Source: Solenopsis invicta
Taxonomy: Eukaryota; Arthropoda; Insecta; Hymenoptera; Formicidae
Length of the DNA: 64,000 nucleotides
Reading direction: 5' to 3'
Assembly: GCF_016802725.1 (NCBI RefSeq)
Contig: NC_052671.1
Span: 10,025,501 to 10,089,500 of the forward strand
In this document: one piece after another, positions 13,740-26,425 of the stretch
Numbering within the stretch: the stretch's first letter is position 1
Layout of the letters: each line of letters opens with the position of its first letter
Translations under genes and position numbers: made by a program
The notes under the pieces: model-generated
The model's database searches: none
Seen by the model: the letters and a program-made list of their open reading frames with translations, nothing else
What the model was told of the DNA's origin: nothing

Positions 13740-14153
13740 GAGACCCGCGTCGTCTGAGAAATCATCAGAAGCAATTCCAAGTACCAGCAATTTCAATTTT
13801 TTATAAAGGACCTCCTACGTGCTGGAAGAGCGTTTGAGAAACACCCAAGTTCCTAGGTTGAGAACTCGGCCGATACTCGCCCGTTGACGAATACTCAAAA
13901 CCGTAGCTCCAACTTGCGTTGCCGTGCTCCTTCTTTGTTCGGAATACGATCGGCGGCATAAATTACGGTATATTATAAATGTGCATTTCGAGGATACACT
14001 GAGAGCAGCCGTGGCTCAGTTGCAAGTTTAATTGACGAGCCTGTTGCGCGATATGTCAGCAATTTATTATAATATGTGTTCCTGTGCGATGCGCGAGAAA
14101 TACTCTCGTATTCGATAATCCGCGCTGCAATCAATTTCGTCAAAGAGCTTTTG

Positions 14154-14200
<47 letters not shown>

Positions 14201-16465
14201 TATACATATGTGCTGTATAATATGTGCCGTATTCAATACCCGTGTGTAATTATCGGGGGAATAGGAGTCCATTAATGTCAAAAGTCGCGGAAAGGATAGC
14301 TTCAGCGTTACCCAGTATATTGAAAGGCTCTGAAGAAATATCGTACGTGTAACTGGTTTCAACTAGCCGATTCCGGCTTGCGTCGCCTCTCTTGCGCGTG
14401 CTGTAAGCTACTGTTTTACTATTACATCGTATGAAAGCGAATGTGAAAACGAAATCACAGCCAACGTTAACAAATATAATCTGCGCAGGCCATCCGTGAT
14501 GTTTCATTAACTTATCGCAAATTAATCCCCGAACGTTTGTCGTATCTCTTAACATTATTATTCTAACAACCTACCACGATGCTGTGCATGTGAAATGGAC
14601 GTGTATTTTCCATTTAATAAATGAAGTTAAATTCATTTGTATAGAAACAAAGCGTTGAGCAGAAAATGGACAAGACGGTGTTATGATAACCCACATCCCA
14701 TTTAGATAATATTTATCACAATGTATATTTGATAATTCCAATTTAATTAATCCAAATGCGATATTTAGATTTTTGCAAAAGATTTCGCACACAAACATAT
14801 CCACGGTTCTCGCGATACGTTGTTTATTGAGATAGAATCACGCAGACTTTCGGAGAAAGAGAAACAACTTTTTCTCAAATCTTTGATACGTTATCGCGCA
14901 TACTTTTTTTTATAGATAAATAACGATATTGAAATAATATGATCGAGATGCTATACCGCGCGTATTTTTACAATAAAATATCTTACCCTTTTTTACAATT
15001 TGCAATCAGTAAAAACATAACGCGCAAAGAAAATATAACGGCAAAGTGTAAATATTTGTAAATTGAAAGCAAGGTATCGTTTCAAGATTAGAATTACGAG
15101 AAATTAATGATTATCAAAATGATTTCAAATATTTTGAATTGTTTTTCTTGCAGAATAGATTTGCATTCGAAGAAATAGTGCGCGAATTTAAAAATAGTGT
15201 GCAAAAACTGCATTCTTAAATTCGAATTAAACTTTTAATAGCATTAAAGTGCAAATCTGTTTTTAAAAAGAATGAGTATCTTATCACTGAGAATGCAATG
15301 AAGAGGAGTTACAAGTATAGCAGTAGTTATAAGTATAGCACTGCGCTTAATGAGATCTCATTGGAGAGAACCAGCAGCGGATTGTTTCAATTAGTGATAT
15401 TAGACTACTGAAAACTGATTGCGCGAGCAACTTTAAAGTAAAAACGTGTAATACATAGTTCTAAACTTGAATACGAGTTTCAGAGAGTCAAGAAATGCCA
15501 ATTAAAAATTTAGAAAGATTTAAAACTTACATTTTATTGATACGTGCTGTTGCACGTATTTTGACAGTGAAATATCTCACTCTTTTACAAGCCAGTATAA
15601 TGTATTATGGAACAGCAAGGTGTAAATATTCGAACAAGAGAAATATTCACTGATTTTCAATGAAATTCCTATTACTTTTTAAGTAATTTTAAATATCTGT
15701 TACGTTTTAATCAATGCAAAATTTCAATTGATTCGATTTAAGAGCGCATATGTTAAATTATGCATAAAATGTAAAGACATTCTTCATCCACCGCATTGCT
15801 TCACGCAGTGATATGCCAGTGATATTATTAATGATATCAATGAATGACGAATACAAAATTAAGATTTAATAGCGTACTGAAGTACGTAATAAGCTTTGAC
15901 GAAATCAAATCGCGACCGAATGACTATATTGATACGTTATAATCTCCCACTGTTAAATACTAATTATCTAATTGATTAATTATTTAAACAATCTAATTTA
16001 ATTATTAATTAAATATTGATAAAAACCTGAACCATTTAATTAATATACTTGAGACCGTAAAGATATCAATCCTCTTGTATCGTAAATTGTTTTGTCGTAT
16101 ACCATTGTTAATTATATGAGGGAAAATAGAAAAGTAAAGGCAAAATATATTTGTATGTATATTGCATTTCACTAGATTCCCTTTGTTCTAGTTACCACGT
16201 AATTTAAAAATTGCCTTTAATTCTTGATTTTTTCTATTATTACACTTGTGTATACGAGTTATTTGAAATGAAAGTGCTGTTGCCAGTGCGAAAATGGATT
16301 GCACCTAAAAAAAAACGTGTGGTTATATATAAATAATTTTTTTTTGTTTGTTTTTTTGTATTTTCGTTATGTCTCTTAGATTTTTTTTCACATTATATAT
16401 TTTATTAGAATGCTTCTTTTTTCACTTGTGCAATGATCTTCTACATAACCGAAAGTTTTTTTGTT
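13740..16465. other. Non-coding, mostly AT-rich
   Basis: No exon supported. A (CA)17 microsatellite sits at 14161-14194. The phrase cgaggatacactgaga near 13988 is also present at 6181, next to the CACTGAG element. Confidence 0.5.
14161..14194. repeat. (CA)17 microsatellite
   Basis: Perfect CA run followed by caaacacatatacatatg. Confidence 0.95.
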
Positions 16466-16469
16466 TACC

Positions 16470-16713
16470 TCGCGCAGGAAAAAAATGATATCAAATCAAC
16501 ATTATCTCATATATGAGCAAGAGTGTGAAATCTTCTTGAAAGAATTTGATAATATCGAACAGAACTTGCTTACACAAGAAAAAATTTTGTTTTGTCATGT
16601 AAACATGTTATGTCTGCTTAAAATTATCAAATTCTTTCAAGCTTATTTTATACTCTTGCTCATAAATGAGACACTGATTGGTGATTTAATACTAATTTTT
16701 TTTTCTGTGCGAT
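16470..16713. mobile_element. Foldback MITE with ~85-bp imperfect inverted arms
   Basis: The ends tcgcgcaggaaaaaaa and (inverted) tcgcacagaaaaaaaa mark a 244-bp element. The inner arms 16506-16553 and 16623-16670 are inverted copies, with gagcaagagt and gaaagaatttgataat conserved and about 41 of 48 positions matching. The 84-residue ORF across it is an artefact of the palindrome. Confidence 0.7.
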
Positions 16714-16719
16714 AAATTG

Positions 16720-19700
16720 ATCGCTTACGCATAAAACGTCAAATGAAAACCGAATAAGATCATATCTAGTTGTTTCAGCGTGAAAGTCTATTCTCTAACA
16801 TAAGATTCTTGTCTGTGTAAGGGGCAACAAGCAGCTGCATGTGATTTTGAGAAAAAAAATAATCAACAATGCGAACTCGACAACACCGTTGTGTCCATTA
16901 TTCAATCGACCAACAAGTTGATATTTTGCTGAAAAACTCGTAAGTATTGTGCCGCAACTTTACGCAAACACTGTTACGGAAATATTGTAAGCGTACTGTG
17001 ACGCGTGCTTACGAACGCGCGCAAACGAGGAAAAATTAAAAAAGGGATTTATTATGTGGGGGACGTCGCTCGAGGACGATTTACGAGCAACGTTGAAAAG
17101 ACCATTTCTTCATGCAATACTTTCATACTTAGTCTGCACCATCTTCTTCTCTTTAAAGCGATAAGATTAGTCCTTATCGCAAGCGAGTAGTTTTACCAAT
17201 CAACTTAATTATATATCAAATAATAACGTTGATTAATAGCCTCGTTACTATGACTAACATGATTATACAACAAAAGTTAGTCGCAAAGTCTGAGATGATA
17301 AAACGTCAAAGAAATTACGTAAACTGCTCATCACTTATAAATTACGTTTCCATATATTTCGCTTTGTACATAAAAGGAACGATAGAATTCATCCGCAATT
17401 ACGAATATTCTTTTGATCTGGAATATGGACGTGAAAAGGCGATTGCAATGCGCACATCAGTAATGAAAATATGACGGGAACTGAATGAAATGAAGCTTCA
17501 AGTGTGACCTCAGTCTTGTACAAGTCCGTGTTAGTGTTCGTGCTTCATGGTTACCTTGATCGCTGTAAATGTATGTGTCGTGGCAATGAACTGCGAGAGA
17601 AACATACGTGATGAATTTAATGAAAACGTGAAACAAAGTACGAATGCTAAATGCGAAAATGCCATGTACCCTGCGTTTAGATGCGTTAAAGAGTTATAAC
17701 AAATGATTTATCGCTATCTTAAACTTTAATACATCCCGTGATGGAATTTGGCTTCTTATCGTCAACAAAAGTGTCGGCAAGGCCATTTATCGTAAATTTT
17801 CCACTTTTATTATCTTTAAAGTTATATCACAAGTATGTTGCCCATTTATTGAAATAAAGTCTTTAAATTAAATAGGAAATAAATCTGCATTACCCATTTT
17901 CTATTATTCCTTAAAGATATTTGGTATATGTTTTTGAAATATTACAAATTTAATTAAAATTTTACGGATTGTTCTCACATATGTTCGGAAATAAATAAAT
18001 TAAAAAAAAAAAAAAAAATTTATTCACTGAAGCAATCAAAAATTGTAAGGATTTTAATTTTCAATAAATTTACAAGTAACTTTGAGTGGAAAACGTGTGA
18101 TCGAAATTGATTTACATGGCTAAAATAGATAGAAAAAATGTTAGCAATTAGTTTGAAATTTGAAAAAGTATAGATATAGAAGAAATGTTTGATTAAATAA
18201 TGTTGACCAAGTACTGAGTGTTTAAAAAGATATTAAAAATGTATTGCAACAAAATAGGGTCATTTTCACTGCAAAAATCATTATAAATTTTTAATTGTTT
18301 TCTTCTTTGCAGTTGATTTCAGAATCAAAATTCAAACATTGCAATCAAAATTTTTTGATGAAAAAAATAGTAAACCTAAAAGTTTTTAAGTTTCGATAAT
18401 AACTTTTAGTTCGTATTGTATAACCAAAACACCTTTAAGTTTAATTTATAAAAAAGTAATTTGTTTTCAGATGCTTTTAACGCAAAAAGAATTAATAATA
18501 ACTCGATAATATCTGCAAGATCTCTTGTAATTTCCAAATTACTTAATAAATTTTATCAATAAGATTTCACACGCTAATATCTCACACTTGCGCAACACTC
18601 TATATAACATTTTGCATACACCAATACACACAAGTATTGACCTAGACATTATCTTACCGACGCGCAACTCAGTTCCTGAACTTGGTTCAATGTGTACTTG
18701 CCGCTATCCACGCTTGAATATTTAATCGTATTTTATGCAAAACTAACATACATCAACTTAGTTGATGGCTATAACTATATAATGAGTTTATGAATATATT
18801 GATAAGAATGAGATTGTTAATCGCTTTGTATACACGAGGAGAAGCGGATTTCAAGTTTATAATTGTCGCCTCTTTACTTTATAATAATGCAGCAACATCG
18901 AGCGAGCGGGAGAATGTTTTTCGTGTGCGGCAGAGTTGGTTTGATATTTTTAATTTTGTAAAATTATGCTGGGGGAAAACGGTGCCGACATAATAATTGG
19001 CGCGCAACCGGTCAATTTAATGATATGTTCATTCGTTTACGTTCCAACGCACGCAGTTCGATGCCCCTCTTTGATATTTTTACGCAGCAACGCACTGTTC
19101 CGCATCTGTTCGTATGTATCGCTGAATAAAGTTACAATCTCGTTAAATACGTTAAATTTAGAAATTGACCGAAGCACTCCATCCACTCTCCACACACACA
19201 CACATATGCACTACTTTAAAAATATATACGGCAAATTAAATTAAATTTAATACAAATAGACTAAAATATTGCATACATGTACGTCAGCTTCAGCTTCTTT
19301 ACACAGGGACTCGCACGTAACTGGTCAAGTCCCAACAAACACTGAATATAACTGCCGGGTAATATAGATGTAAAATATGTTTATTTATGTATAGCGCAAA
19401 GGTAGATAATATGGAATTTATTTTTAAATTAACACATTACACCGATATAAATGTATATTAAGACTTTGTACAGAAATTTTAGAACCACGTTAGAATGCCG
19501 AATTACTAAACGTTTTTAAAATTGTAAATCCAACTTTAACAAAGTAAATCTTAACAAAGTAAAAAACAATATTAAAATGAAGTGGTCTAAAATAATATAG
19601 AATGTAGAATACGAATCCAAATTGCAAGAATGTAATAAAATGCAAACTTATTTATTTATATTAATTGATAAAAATACAACGAAACATAATTCATATATTT

Positions 19701-20340
19701 ATTGTACAATGCCAAATAAAAAAATAAAATAACGCGCGCGCGCGCGTGTGTGTCACTCTGTCTCTTCTCTTTTCTCTTTTTTTTTCTCGGAAGTGAGCAA
19801 ACCAATCAAAACTGGTTGTATTACGGCTAGACTCTGATTGTAGGGTCTTTATTGACGAACTCCGAAAGAGAAAAAACATGTGACAGGAAATGATTGTCGA
19901 TAAAATAGTGCGCAAAAGAGCAAAAAGGCATTTGATGAAAAGCAAGAAACAGAAAACAGAGGACACACTGTAGATTAGCTTTAATTGATTTGAAGAAAGC
20001 AATTAACTAAAATGGCGAATTTCAATATTAACAGAACATAAACAAATAATATTTATCATACAGATACCTTCGTTCACAAATTTTCAAAAGAAATTCTTTA
20101 CAATCAGTGATGAGTGGTGAATAAAATATTTTAAATGTATCTACATAAAGATACAAATACATAAATTAAACTATATATAAATACTATATATAAATACAGA
20201 AATACTCAGATATTTTAAAAGTATCTTAAATATATATCAGATACTTTAAAATTTTATTTCTTGTAATAATGATAATATGGATAAAATATACTGAATAAAT
20301 ATTGTATTATAAATTTTTCTGTTACGAATAAACTTTCATT
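16720..20340. other. Non-coding AT-rich region
   Basis: Only short, low-complexity ORFs. It holds one copy of a dispersed repeat (18262-18445) and a cgcgcgcgcg/tgtgtg patch at 19733-19752. No gene seen. Confidence 0.5.
18262..18445. repeat. Dispersed repeat, copy 1
   Basis: Starts tttcactgcaaaaatcattat and ends near gtataaccaaaacacctttaa. Diverged homologue of 27124-27300, with the same order of conserved words: tttcactgcaaaaa, attataaat, caaaattca, gcgatcaaa-like, ccaaaat/acacctt. Confidence 0.6.
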
Positions 20341-20346
20341 CGTTAT

Positions 20347-20581
20347 TACACGAAAAGAATAATTTTACAGTATAGTACCTAAAAATTTAGCTAAATACAA
20401 ATCAGAAAATAATTTTATGTTAGATTATCAAAATAATTATGTACGACGTTCAAGCATGATGATACTGTTGAATAAAATTTGACAGTCTAGTAATCATCTT
20501 AAACATTCGGTATAATTTTTTTAACGATTCAACATAATTATTTTCAGATCTGTATTTCAGCAAAATTGTCATTTCCGTGTA
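20347..20581. mobile_element. MITE with TACACG(G)AAA terminal inverted repeats
   Basis: The left end tacacgaaaagaataatttt and right end (complement tacacggaaatgacaatttt) form imperfect TIRs. The interior words gacagtctagtaatca, ttcaagc and attattttcagatctgtat also occur at 6368-6590, so this is a second copy of that family. No ORF. Confidence 0.7.
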
Positions 20582-20834
20582 ATCTTACACTAAAAATTTA
20601 AAAAGATATTGTCACTCAGTTTATTTCACCGCAGTATTGAAATTTGACCATTATTGCTAAATAATCGCTCAATCAGTCGATGTTTTATATAAGGAAAACG
20701 TGCGATTGATGCGATATACTTTTTTGCTTGTCTAACAAATAAGAAAATGTCTCGATACTACTGTCAATTGTTATTTTCATACGAAAAAAGCTATAATTAT
20801 TATAATAATAATCTCTATGGCCAGTATTCAATAT

Positions 20835-20925
20835 TAGACCGATCTTATGTCAAGACTATCTTAAGTAATGTCTTAATACAACTCTGTGTTAATGACGTCT
20901 TAAGACTATACTTAAGACGATCTAA
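20835..20925. repeat. Palindromic GTCTTAAGAC-type element
   Basis: cgatcttatgtcaagactatcttaa is inverted as cttaagactatacttaagacgatct. It shares its gacgtctta words with the hairpin at 25829-25926, suggesting one small family. Confidence 0.55.
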
Positions 20926-20970
20926 AATATAAGAACCGACTATGAATATCTGCTTATGTTTGGAAAAGAA

Positions 20971-21003
20971 ATATATGTTATGTGAATTCGAGTTATATTG
21001 ATA

Positions 21004-21092
<89 letters not shown>

Positions 21093-21166
21093 CACGCGCA
21101 CACGCGCACACGCGCACACGCGCACACGCGCATATATGTTATGTGAATTCGAGTTATATTGATATC

Positions 21167-21193
<27 letters not shown>
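20971..21193. repeat. Duplicated 40-bp unit with long (CA), (CGCA) and (CACGCG) arrays
   Basis: The unit atatatgttatgtgaattcg, continuing to gatatcacac, occurs at 20971 and again at 21132 (161-bp period), each time running into a CA repeat. The first array changes from CA (21005-21057) to CGCA and then CACGCG (to 21130). This fits tandem duplication or slippage of a compound microsatellite. The Cys/Val-only ORFs across it are not genes. Confidence 0.9.
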
Positions 21194-21197
<4 letters not shown>

Positions 21198-21356
21198 ATA
21201 GTTGTTAAGATACGCCCATCTACGTGTCTAGATATTGTCCAACACTGTTTAGAACACTACGATTTGATCAGTGTTTCGTGAGTTCCTGTATGTCGTCAAT
21301 TATTAAATAGCTCTTGAAGAAAAAAACCGATTGTGCGTTACTGAATTGAGCGTTTA

Positions 21357-21441
21357 AATAAACTGATTACTATGCCAGTGACTGATGGTATTTCATCAAC
21401 AGTTAGTAATCATCAGTTACTGATACAGTAATCAGTTTATT
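21357..21441. repeat. Small hairpin element (AAACTGATTACT arms)
   Basis: Arms aaataaactgattact... (21357-21390) and ...agtaatcagttt (21407-21441) are inverted, with few mismatches around a short loop. Non-coding. Confidence 0.7.
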
Positions 21442-22361
21442 GAATTGCTTTATCAATTCTTTTTGTTTTTAAGAAAAGTTCTTTCTTCAGAAAGAAATCA
21501 GTATCTTTTTTTCAGAATTATAAAATATAAAGTGTTTAAAGTTATACATGTGTTTACAACCTTCTTTTTTTTGGTAAACTGACATACATTTGATTCGATA
21601 ACAAAATTATGATATGATAGAAGCAGCGTGGACAATGCTATAAAGCTTATCGCGAAGACAACTTATCACAAATAAAATATAAGAAAAACAAAGCTCTGAA
21701 CAAGATAAGAATCTTTACTACAAGATGTAATCAGGTATTCGTCAAATATCTAAATCGCATGCTACCAGTTCCACATTTTATACATTCTTTATTTTAATCA
21801 AACACAAATGTCTGAAAAAGAAAACATGATTCTCTGAGTTTAATGAGCGACTTGAAATCCTTTATTGGCAAGCCTAAACTTTTTTCATAGTTTTTCGAAA
21901 TCGTAGAAATACTAATCGGTAATATTAAATTAATTTTCAATTTCATTTCGTGTAATATAGTAATTTTAACTCAATTTAAGAGCTGTGTTTGAAAGTAACG
22001 GCACACAATTCGAAAGAATTAGAAACTGTACGTACAATCACACAAGAGATGTTATTTCAACACTAAGATCTACCTATGACTGTTTACGTCCATCAATTAC
22101 TTATCTTCACATCAGCGGTCGATGTATTCTTATTAAAATAATTAAAATCTCTAAAAAATATATACTTTCAAGTTTCTATAATAAATGTCTGTACTTCAAT
22201 TTGGAAGAAAAATAAAATGTAGTACGATTTAATTATCTTTGAAATTTCGAGAAACTTTCAGAAACCGATCGAATACGAAATACTCATGATGATACATTAA
22301 AGGTGAATCGAGAGCTTCACAGAGGCACAAAGAATCGAGTGATTTCACGGAGGACACTCAC

Positions 22362-22396
22362 CTTCCAAGGCTCATAGTGGTACCGTATCGCGACAT
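22362..22396 (-). CDS. Possible isolated 5' coding exon, gene unknown
   Basis: On the minus strand an ATG at 22396 begins MSRYGTTMSLG and ends after two bases of the next codon at a strong donor (aag|gtgagt, exon edge 22362). The surroundings (22370-23040) are CpG-rich, as expected for a promoter. The next minus-strand exon I can identify is the transporter's (7486-7630), but it needs one leftover base upstream while this exon leaves two; direct joining would give an early stop. So either a small exon lies between them, or this belongs to another gene or is 5' UTR. The reading frame is also open upstream to an ATG at 22558. Confidence 0.3.
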
Positions 22397-22559
22397 GGCG
22401 ACCCGATCGTGATCTCTCACTAATCCGTGTGTATGAAAAGCAGCGAAACTCGCGAGAAGAGAAGGATGCGCTGAGCCGCGACTTCGTTCTACATCCGCGT
22501 GTCGAGGGCACGCGGTAAATACTCGGAATACTCTTCTCACTGGCCTGTGTTTAACCACA

Positions 22560-23060
22560 CGACGCGTAGAGAGAGAGAGAGAGAGAGCCCGTGGCCCGTA
22601 AGGGTGAGCTAAAGTAGGAGGCGACGGATGATATAGGCGGATATGGACGACGACGACGCGAAAGTTGAGGCGCTAAAGCCGTCCTCAGTAGCGGGACGGC
22701 TTTTTCGTCGTCTCCCTTATCTGATTCATTATCTGGAAAAGCTGGATCAACAAACCACGCGAGTGGGCCGCAGCCGTGCCGTCTGCACCAGGCCTATTCG
22801 CATCCACGCACTCATTCGGAGGATACGCGCGCCGCGATTCTCTCTCTTCAATAACGCACATCTGTAACGCGTCTCGGACTCGCTGTAACTGTTAGGCGAT
22901 TAGCGTGCGACAATTTGAAACTGGATGAGGATTTCGAGGGGCACTTCGGCGCCATTCGTCGCGCGCGTGATAAATTATCAGAAAATAACTCGAACCTGAA
23001 GACCGGCTGACAAAGACCTGAGTCACACACAGTACATTGCTCTCTCTGCTTTCAAGTCCC
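22560..23060. promoter_or_regulatory. CpG-rich patch, candidate promoter for a minus-strand transcript
   Basis: GC- and CpG-rich sequence just upstream (minus sense) of the candidate exon at 22362-22396, with a (GA) run at 22569-22587. It contains the GC-rich stem aagccgtcc/ggacggctt (22675-22704). Promoter role is inferred from composition and position only. Confidence 0.3.
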
Positions 23061-24870
23061 GATGCGAACAAAGTGATCCGGCCTGAAGCACGTGATTCGT
23101 GATAGAGCGATTACGCGATTACATATGTCCGACTTAATCGATCATCGAATGCGTGATTGAGGAGCTTGACATAAAGAATGTCTCGCTGGTTTGAAGCTGA
23201 AAACGAAAGAGAATTTTTAGATTTTACACTTGTGATGAGCCGAGCACACGGTACGCAATATTATTTGCAATTCATTAATTCGCCATTCGTTGTTTTCAGC
23301 GAGAAGCCAATTTCGCGAAGCAATTATAAATGCGTAAAAACGGTAACATTTTCCATTTACATTTATACGACGTTCGCTTCCCTACATCTTGAATTTCAAC
23401 GTGACGCCTGTATCTATTTTGATTAACAATAAGATATAAAAAAAATTTAACCCATGACGTATAACTTTTAATCAATCTTTCATTTAATAAATCGGTCTGC
23501 ATTTTTTTCCAAAAATATATAAAATTTTATAACTATGCGTACGCATTGTTCCTCGCTATTTCATAAATGTAGATAATAAAATGTATTATAGGTAATAAAA
23601 CGAGACGACAGTGCGACAATTAGTATTGTATATTTTTCGGTAATTAATATTATGTCGTTTAATCATGTCGTACATTTTTTTCCGCATGTTTGCCTACGGC
23701 ACACTATATGACTTATACGCGTTCAAATAGTTTAACCCCAATTCACTCAACCAATCAAGTTAATTTACCCATTAATGTATCTACAGTTAAATAAATCATT
23801 AAGTTCAATGCGAAAGCATGTGTACGAGTAATTTTGAGAGCCAACGTGTGGTTTTTTTTTTGTTATAATATTTAATTCTTAACTCACAAGATACATTGAT
23901 TTGTGCAGCAAATTTATATACCTTCTATCTTCTGTTTCCATAATTTGCTAAATGTTATTTATATAAGCACTCATTATTATCTTATTATTATCAAGACAAG
24001 AAGCTGAGTCAAAGAAAAATGTAGATCGTAAGAAAAAGAGATTAACGTCGCGTAAAAAATCGTAACTATTCGGAATGATGACCCTCTTGATTAATATACG
24101 TGTTTTAATAAACGATGTTTTTATTGAAATAATTTTTTTAATAGCCATAATTTGTAGTAATTGCTTGAACATTAAATTTTCAAAAGAAACTATTTTGTCT
24201 CTTCAGGATTCATAAAATAATATTTGCTACATTTTTCATAAACATTAATTAATAAAAAATATGAATACAAAAATTTATTGTTCCGTAAATAATTGTAATT
24301 ATGCATTTTAAAAACATATATGTAATATCTGAATTTAATATTGAAAAGAAACAATATGTATAAACATATATATTAAATATTTCTATATTTTAGTGTTAAG
24401 ATCTTTATAATCTTATTTGAAGTAATGTCTCGAAATTTATAATGATAAAATATAAAAATATTAAAGTGTTAATATGAACATTTACTTAAACTCCTTTATT
24501 TCTACTAAAGTGACATTAGATTACAAAATTATTTTATTGATTATAAAATAATGAAATAATAAGTATATATTGAGGAATATATTTAATTTATCATCAATCG
24601 AAGGTAAATAGCGTATTGAATAAAAATAAAAAAACTAAACTGTAATAATTCATGATAAAATACTAATATATCATAAAAATATTTATCACAAATCTTTGTA
24701 TCGCATTCTACATATATTAGGTTTCATTCTCTCAATTATAATTAAATATCATGTATCTAAAAATAATCTCTTGTTAGCAGATTATAAACTTTTATTTTTA
24801 TAAAAGCTGTCCATTCACTTAGTATTTAAATTGATTATGTACTTTTAATCGTGATTACAGTTTTATGCTC
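23060..24870. other. AT-rich non-coding region
   Basis: No gene or clear repeat beyond a weak match, around 24710-24860, to the ~185-bp tandem unit found at 25935-26425 (shared words ctaaaaataatctcttgtta and gtacttttaatcgtgatta). Confidence 0.45.
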
Positions 24871-24877
24871 AAAGCAA

Positions 24878-25815
24878 CATACATTGAAAAGGATTTAGTA
24901 ATAGCTATCAAATGTTAAGTGAAATAATGCCAATTAAATATTTAATTAACCAAAAATAATTTTACCTTTCTAAATACTTAATAAAGACACGGTTTTTCAT
25001 TAAGAGATTTCATCTAAAATTTTGCACCATTTTTAAACATACATTGAAAAAAGAATTTAGTAATAGCTATCAAATGTTAAGTGCGTGAGTGAAATAATGT
25101 AATTTTACTTTTCTAAATATTTAGCAAGTATTCAAATTTAGTAATATTTACAAAATTAGAAAAGTAAAATTATTTTGAGTTATATTAACCAAATATTTAA
25201 TTAGTATTATTTCACTCAATTTAGTAGCTATTACCAAACTTTTTTTTCAGTATAGAACTATCATTCTTTAATAGCTGATAAATAAAAAGTGTAATGAAAG
25301 TAAAACGATACACTCTTACAAAAGAAATATAGAAATTGTGAAAATTCACTACAAAAATGGTGAAAATTTCGTAGGTTAGGAAAGTTTGCAAAGTTCATAC
25401 TGCTTTCGATCGTGAATGAAATCTTATCTTCTCGTCTAGCAATTATTAATTTAATCAAGAAATTTGAGACTTTGGTCAAGTTACGTGCGAAATTCAGCCG
25501 CAATTATATGAAAACGTGATGCGAGATTTTCTAAGAAAAAAAAATCGTAGAGATTTATCAGATATCATATTCCACACTTAATCGTATAGTTCGTACTTTG
25601 GATTGGAATAAAAATATCACCACTTTTTCAAAAACAAACTTTGTTTTTCTAATAATTTAAAATGAAACATCTTAACGGAATACTCAAATTATGTATAACC
25701 AAATTTACTATTTAATATTTATTAAAAATATAATATTTATACATTATGCAAAATATTTGACATTATTTTATTCAGCATTTGATAACTATTAGCAAATTCT
25801 TGTTTTCAATGTAGT
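24878..25815. repeat. Cluster of ACATTGAAAA...TTTAGTAATAGCTATCAAATG repeats
   Basis: The phrase tttagtaatagctatcaaat occurs in direct orientation near 24895 and 25055, and inverted near 25220-25257 (agtagctattaccaaact) and 25780-25815 (gataactattagcaaattct...ttcaatgta). Copies 25038 and 25257 bound a 220-bp palindromic element; the outer pair may bound an older one. No ORF. Confidence 0.6.
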
Positions 25816-25828
25816 AGATAACAAAGTT

Positions 25829-25926
25829 TAAAATCGGATCGTAAGACTTCTTAAAGATATTTCTATAAAAATAATCCTAAAGACGTTTGAAAAAACATCT
25901 TCAAAACGTCTTATGATTCGATTTTA
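25829..25926. repeat. 98-bp palindromic element with TAAAATCG ends
   Basis: taaaatcggatcgtaagact (from 25829) is inverted as acgtcttatgattcgatttta (to 25926), with a second inner pair around taaagacgtttg and caaaacgtctt. Resembles 20835-20925. Confidence 0.65.
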
Positions 25927-25934
25927 GATGTGTT

Positions 25935-26425
25935 GTTTAAGCATTCTGTGTGCGTTTCATATCTTGTAATTCTCAATTCTAATTAAACACGTATCTGAAA
26001 ATAATCTCTTGTTACCAACTGTGAGATTTCATTTTTATTAACGAAAGCATTCATTCATTTTGCATTCAAACCAGTCACGTACTTCTGACTTAATCGTCAT
26101 CGCTTGCGGTAAACATCTAAATAATATTCTGAATGCGTTTTGAATCTTTTAATTCTCAGTTCTAGTTAAGCACTTATCTAAAAATAATCTCTCGTTAACA
26201 GGCTACGAGCTTTCGTTTTTAACGAAGGCTTCATTCTGTTTGTGTTCAAGTCGATCACGTACTTCTAATTTAATTATCACGGTTTCTCACTGCGCGAGAA
26301 ACATCTAAACGGTATCTTGTGTGCATGTTTTAAATCTCTTAATTCTCAATTCTAATTAAATGCGTATCCGAAAATAATGTCTCGTTAACGAACTACAAGC
26401 TTTGGTTTTTAAGTTTGTGTCACAT
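25935..26425. repeat. Diverged tandem repeat, period about 183-190 bp, nearly three copies
   Basis: The anchor aattctcaattcta begins at 25968, 26151 (as aattctcagttcta) and 26341. Each copy then carries a ...cgtatc-gaaaataat-tctcgtta block, and the two complete copies also carry a ...gtcacgtacttct...aaacatctaa block. A fourth diverged copy may lie near 24710-24860. Confidence 0.75.

Noticed and set aside
13995..14060. A-box-like gtggctcagttgcaag suggesting a tRNA or SINE
   Set aside because: No B box or cloverleaf follows.
20940..21190. Cys/Val-repeat ORFs
   Set aside because: Pure translation of CA/CG microsatellite.
22643..22867. Plus-strand ORF MDDDDAKVEALK...
   Set aside because: Short, unsupported by splice sites, and lies across a palindrome in a CpG-rich patch.
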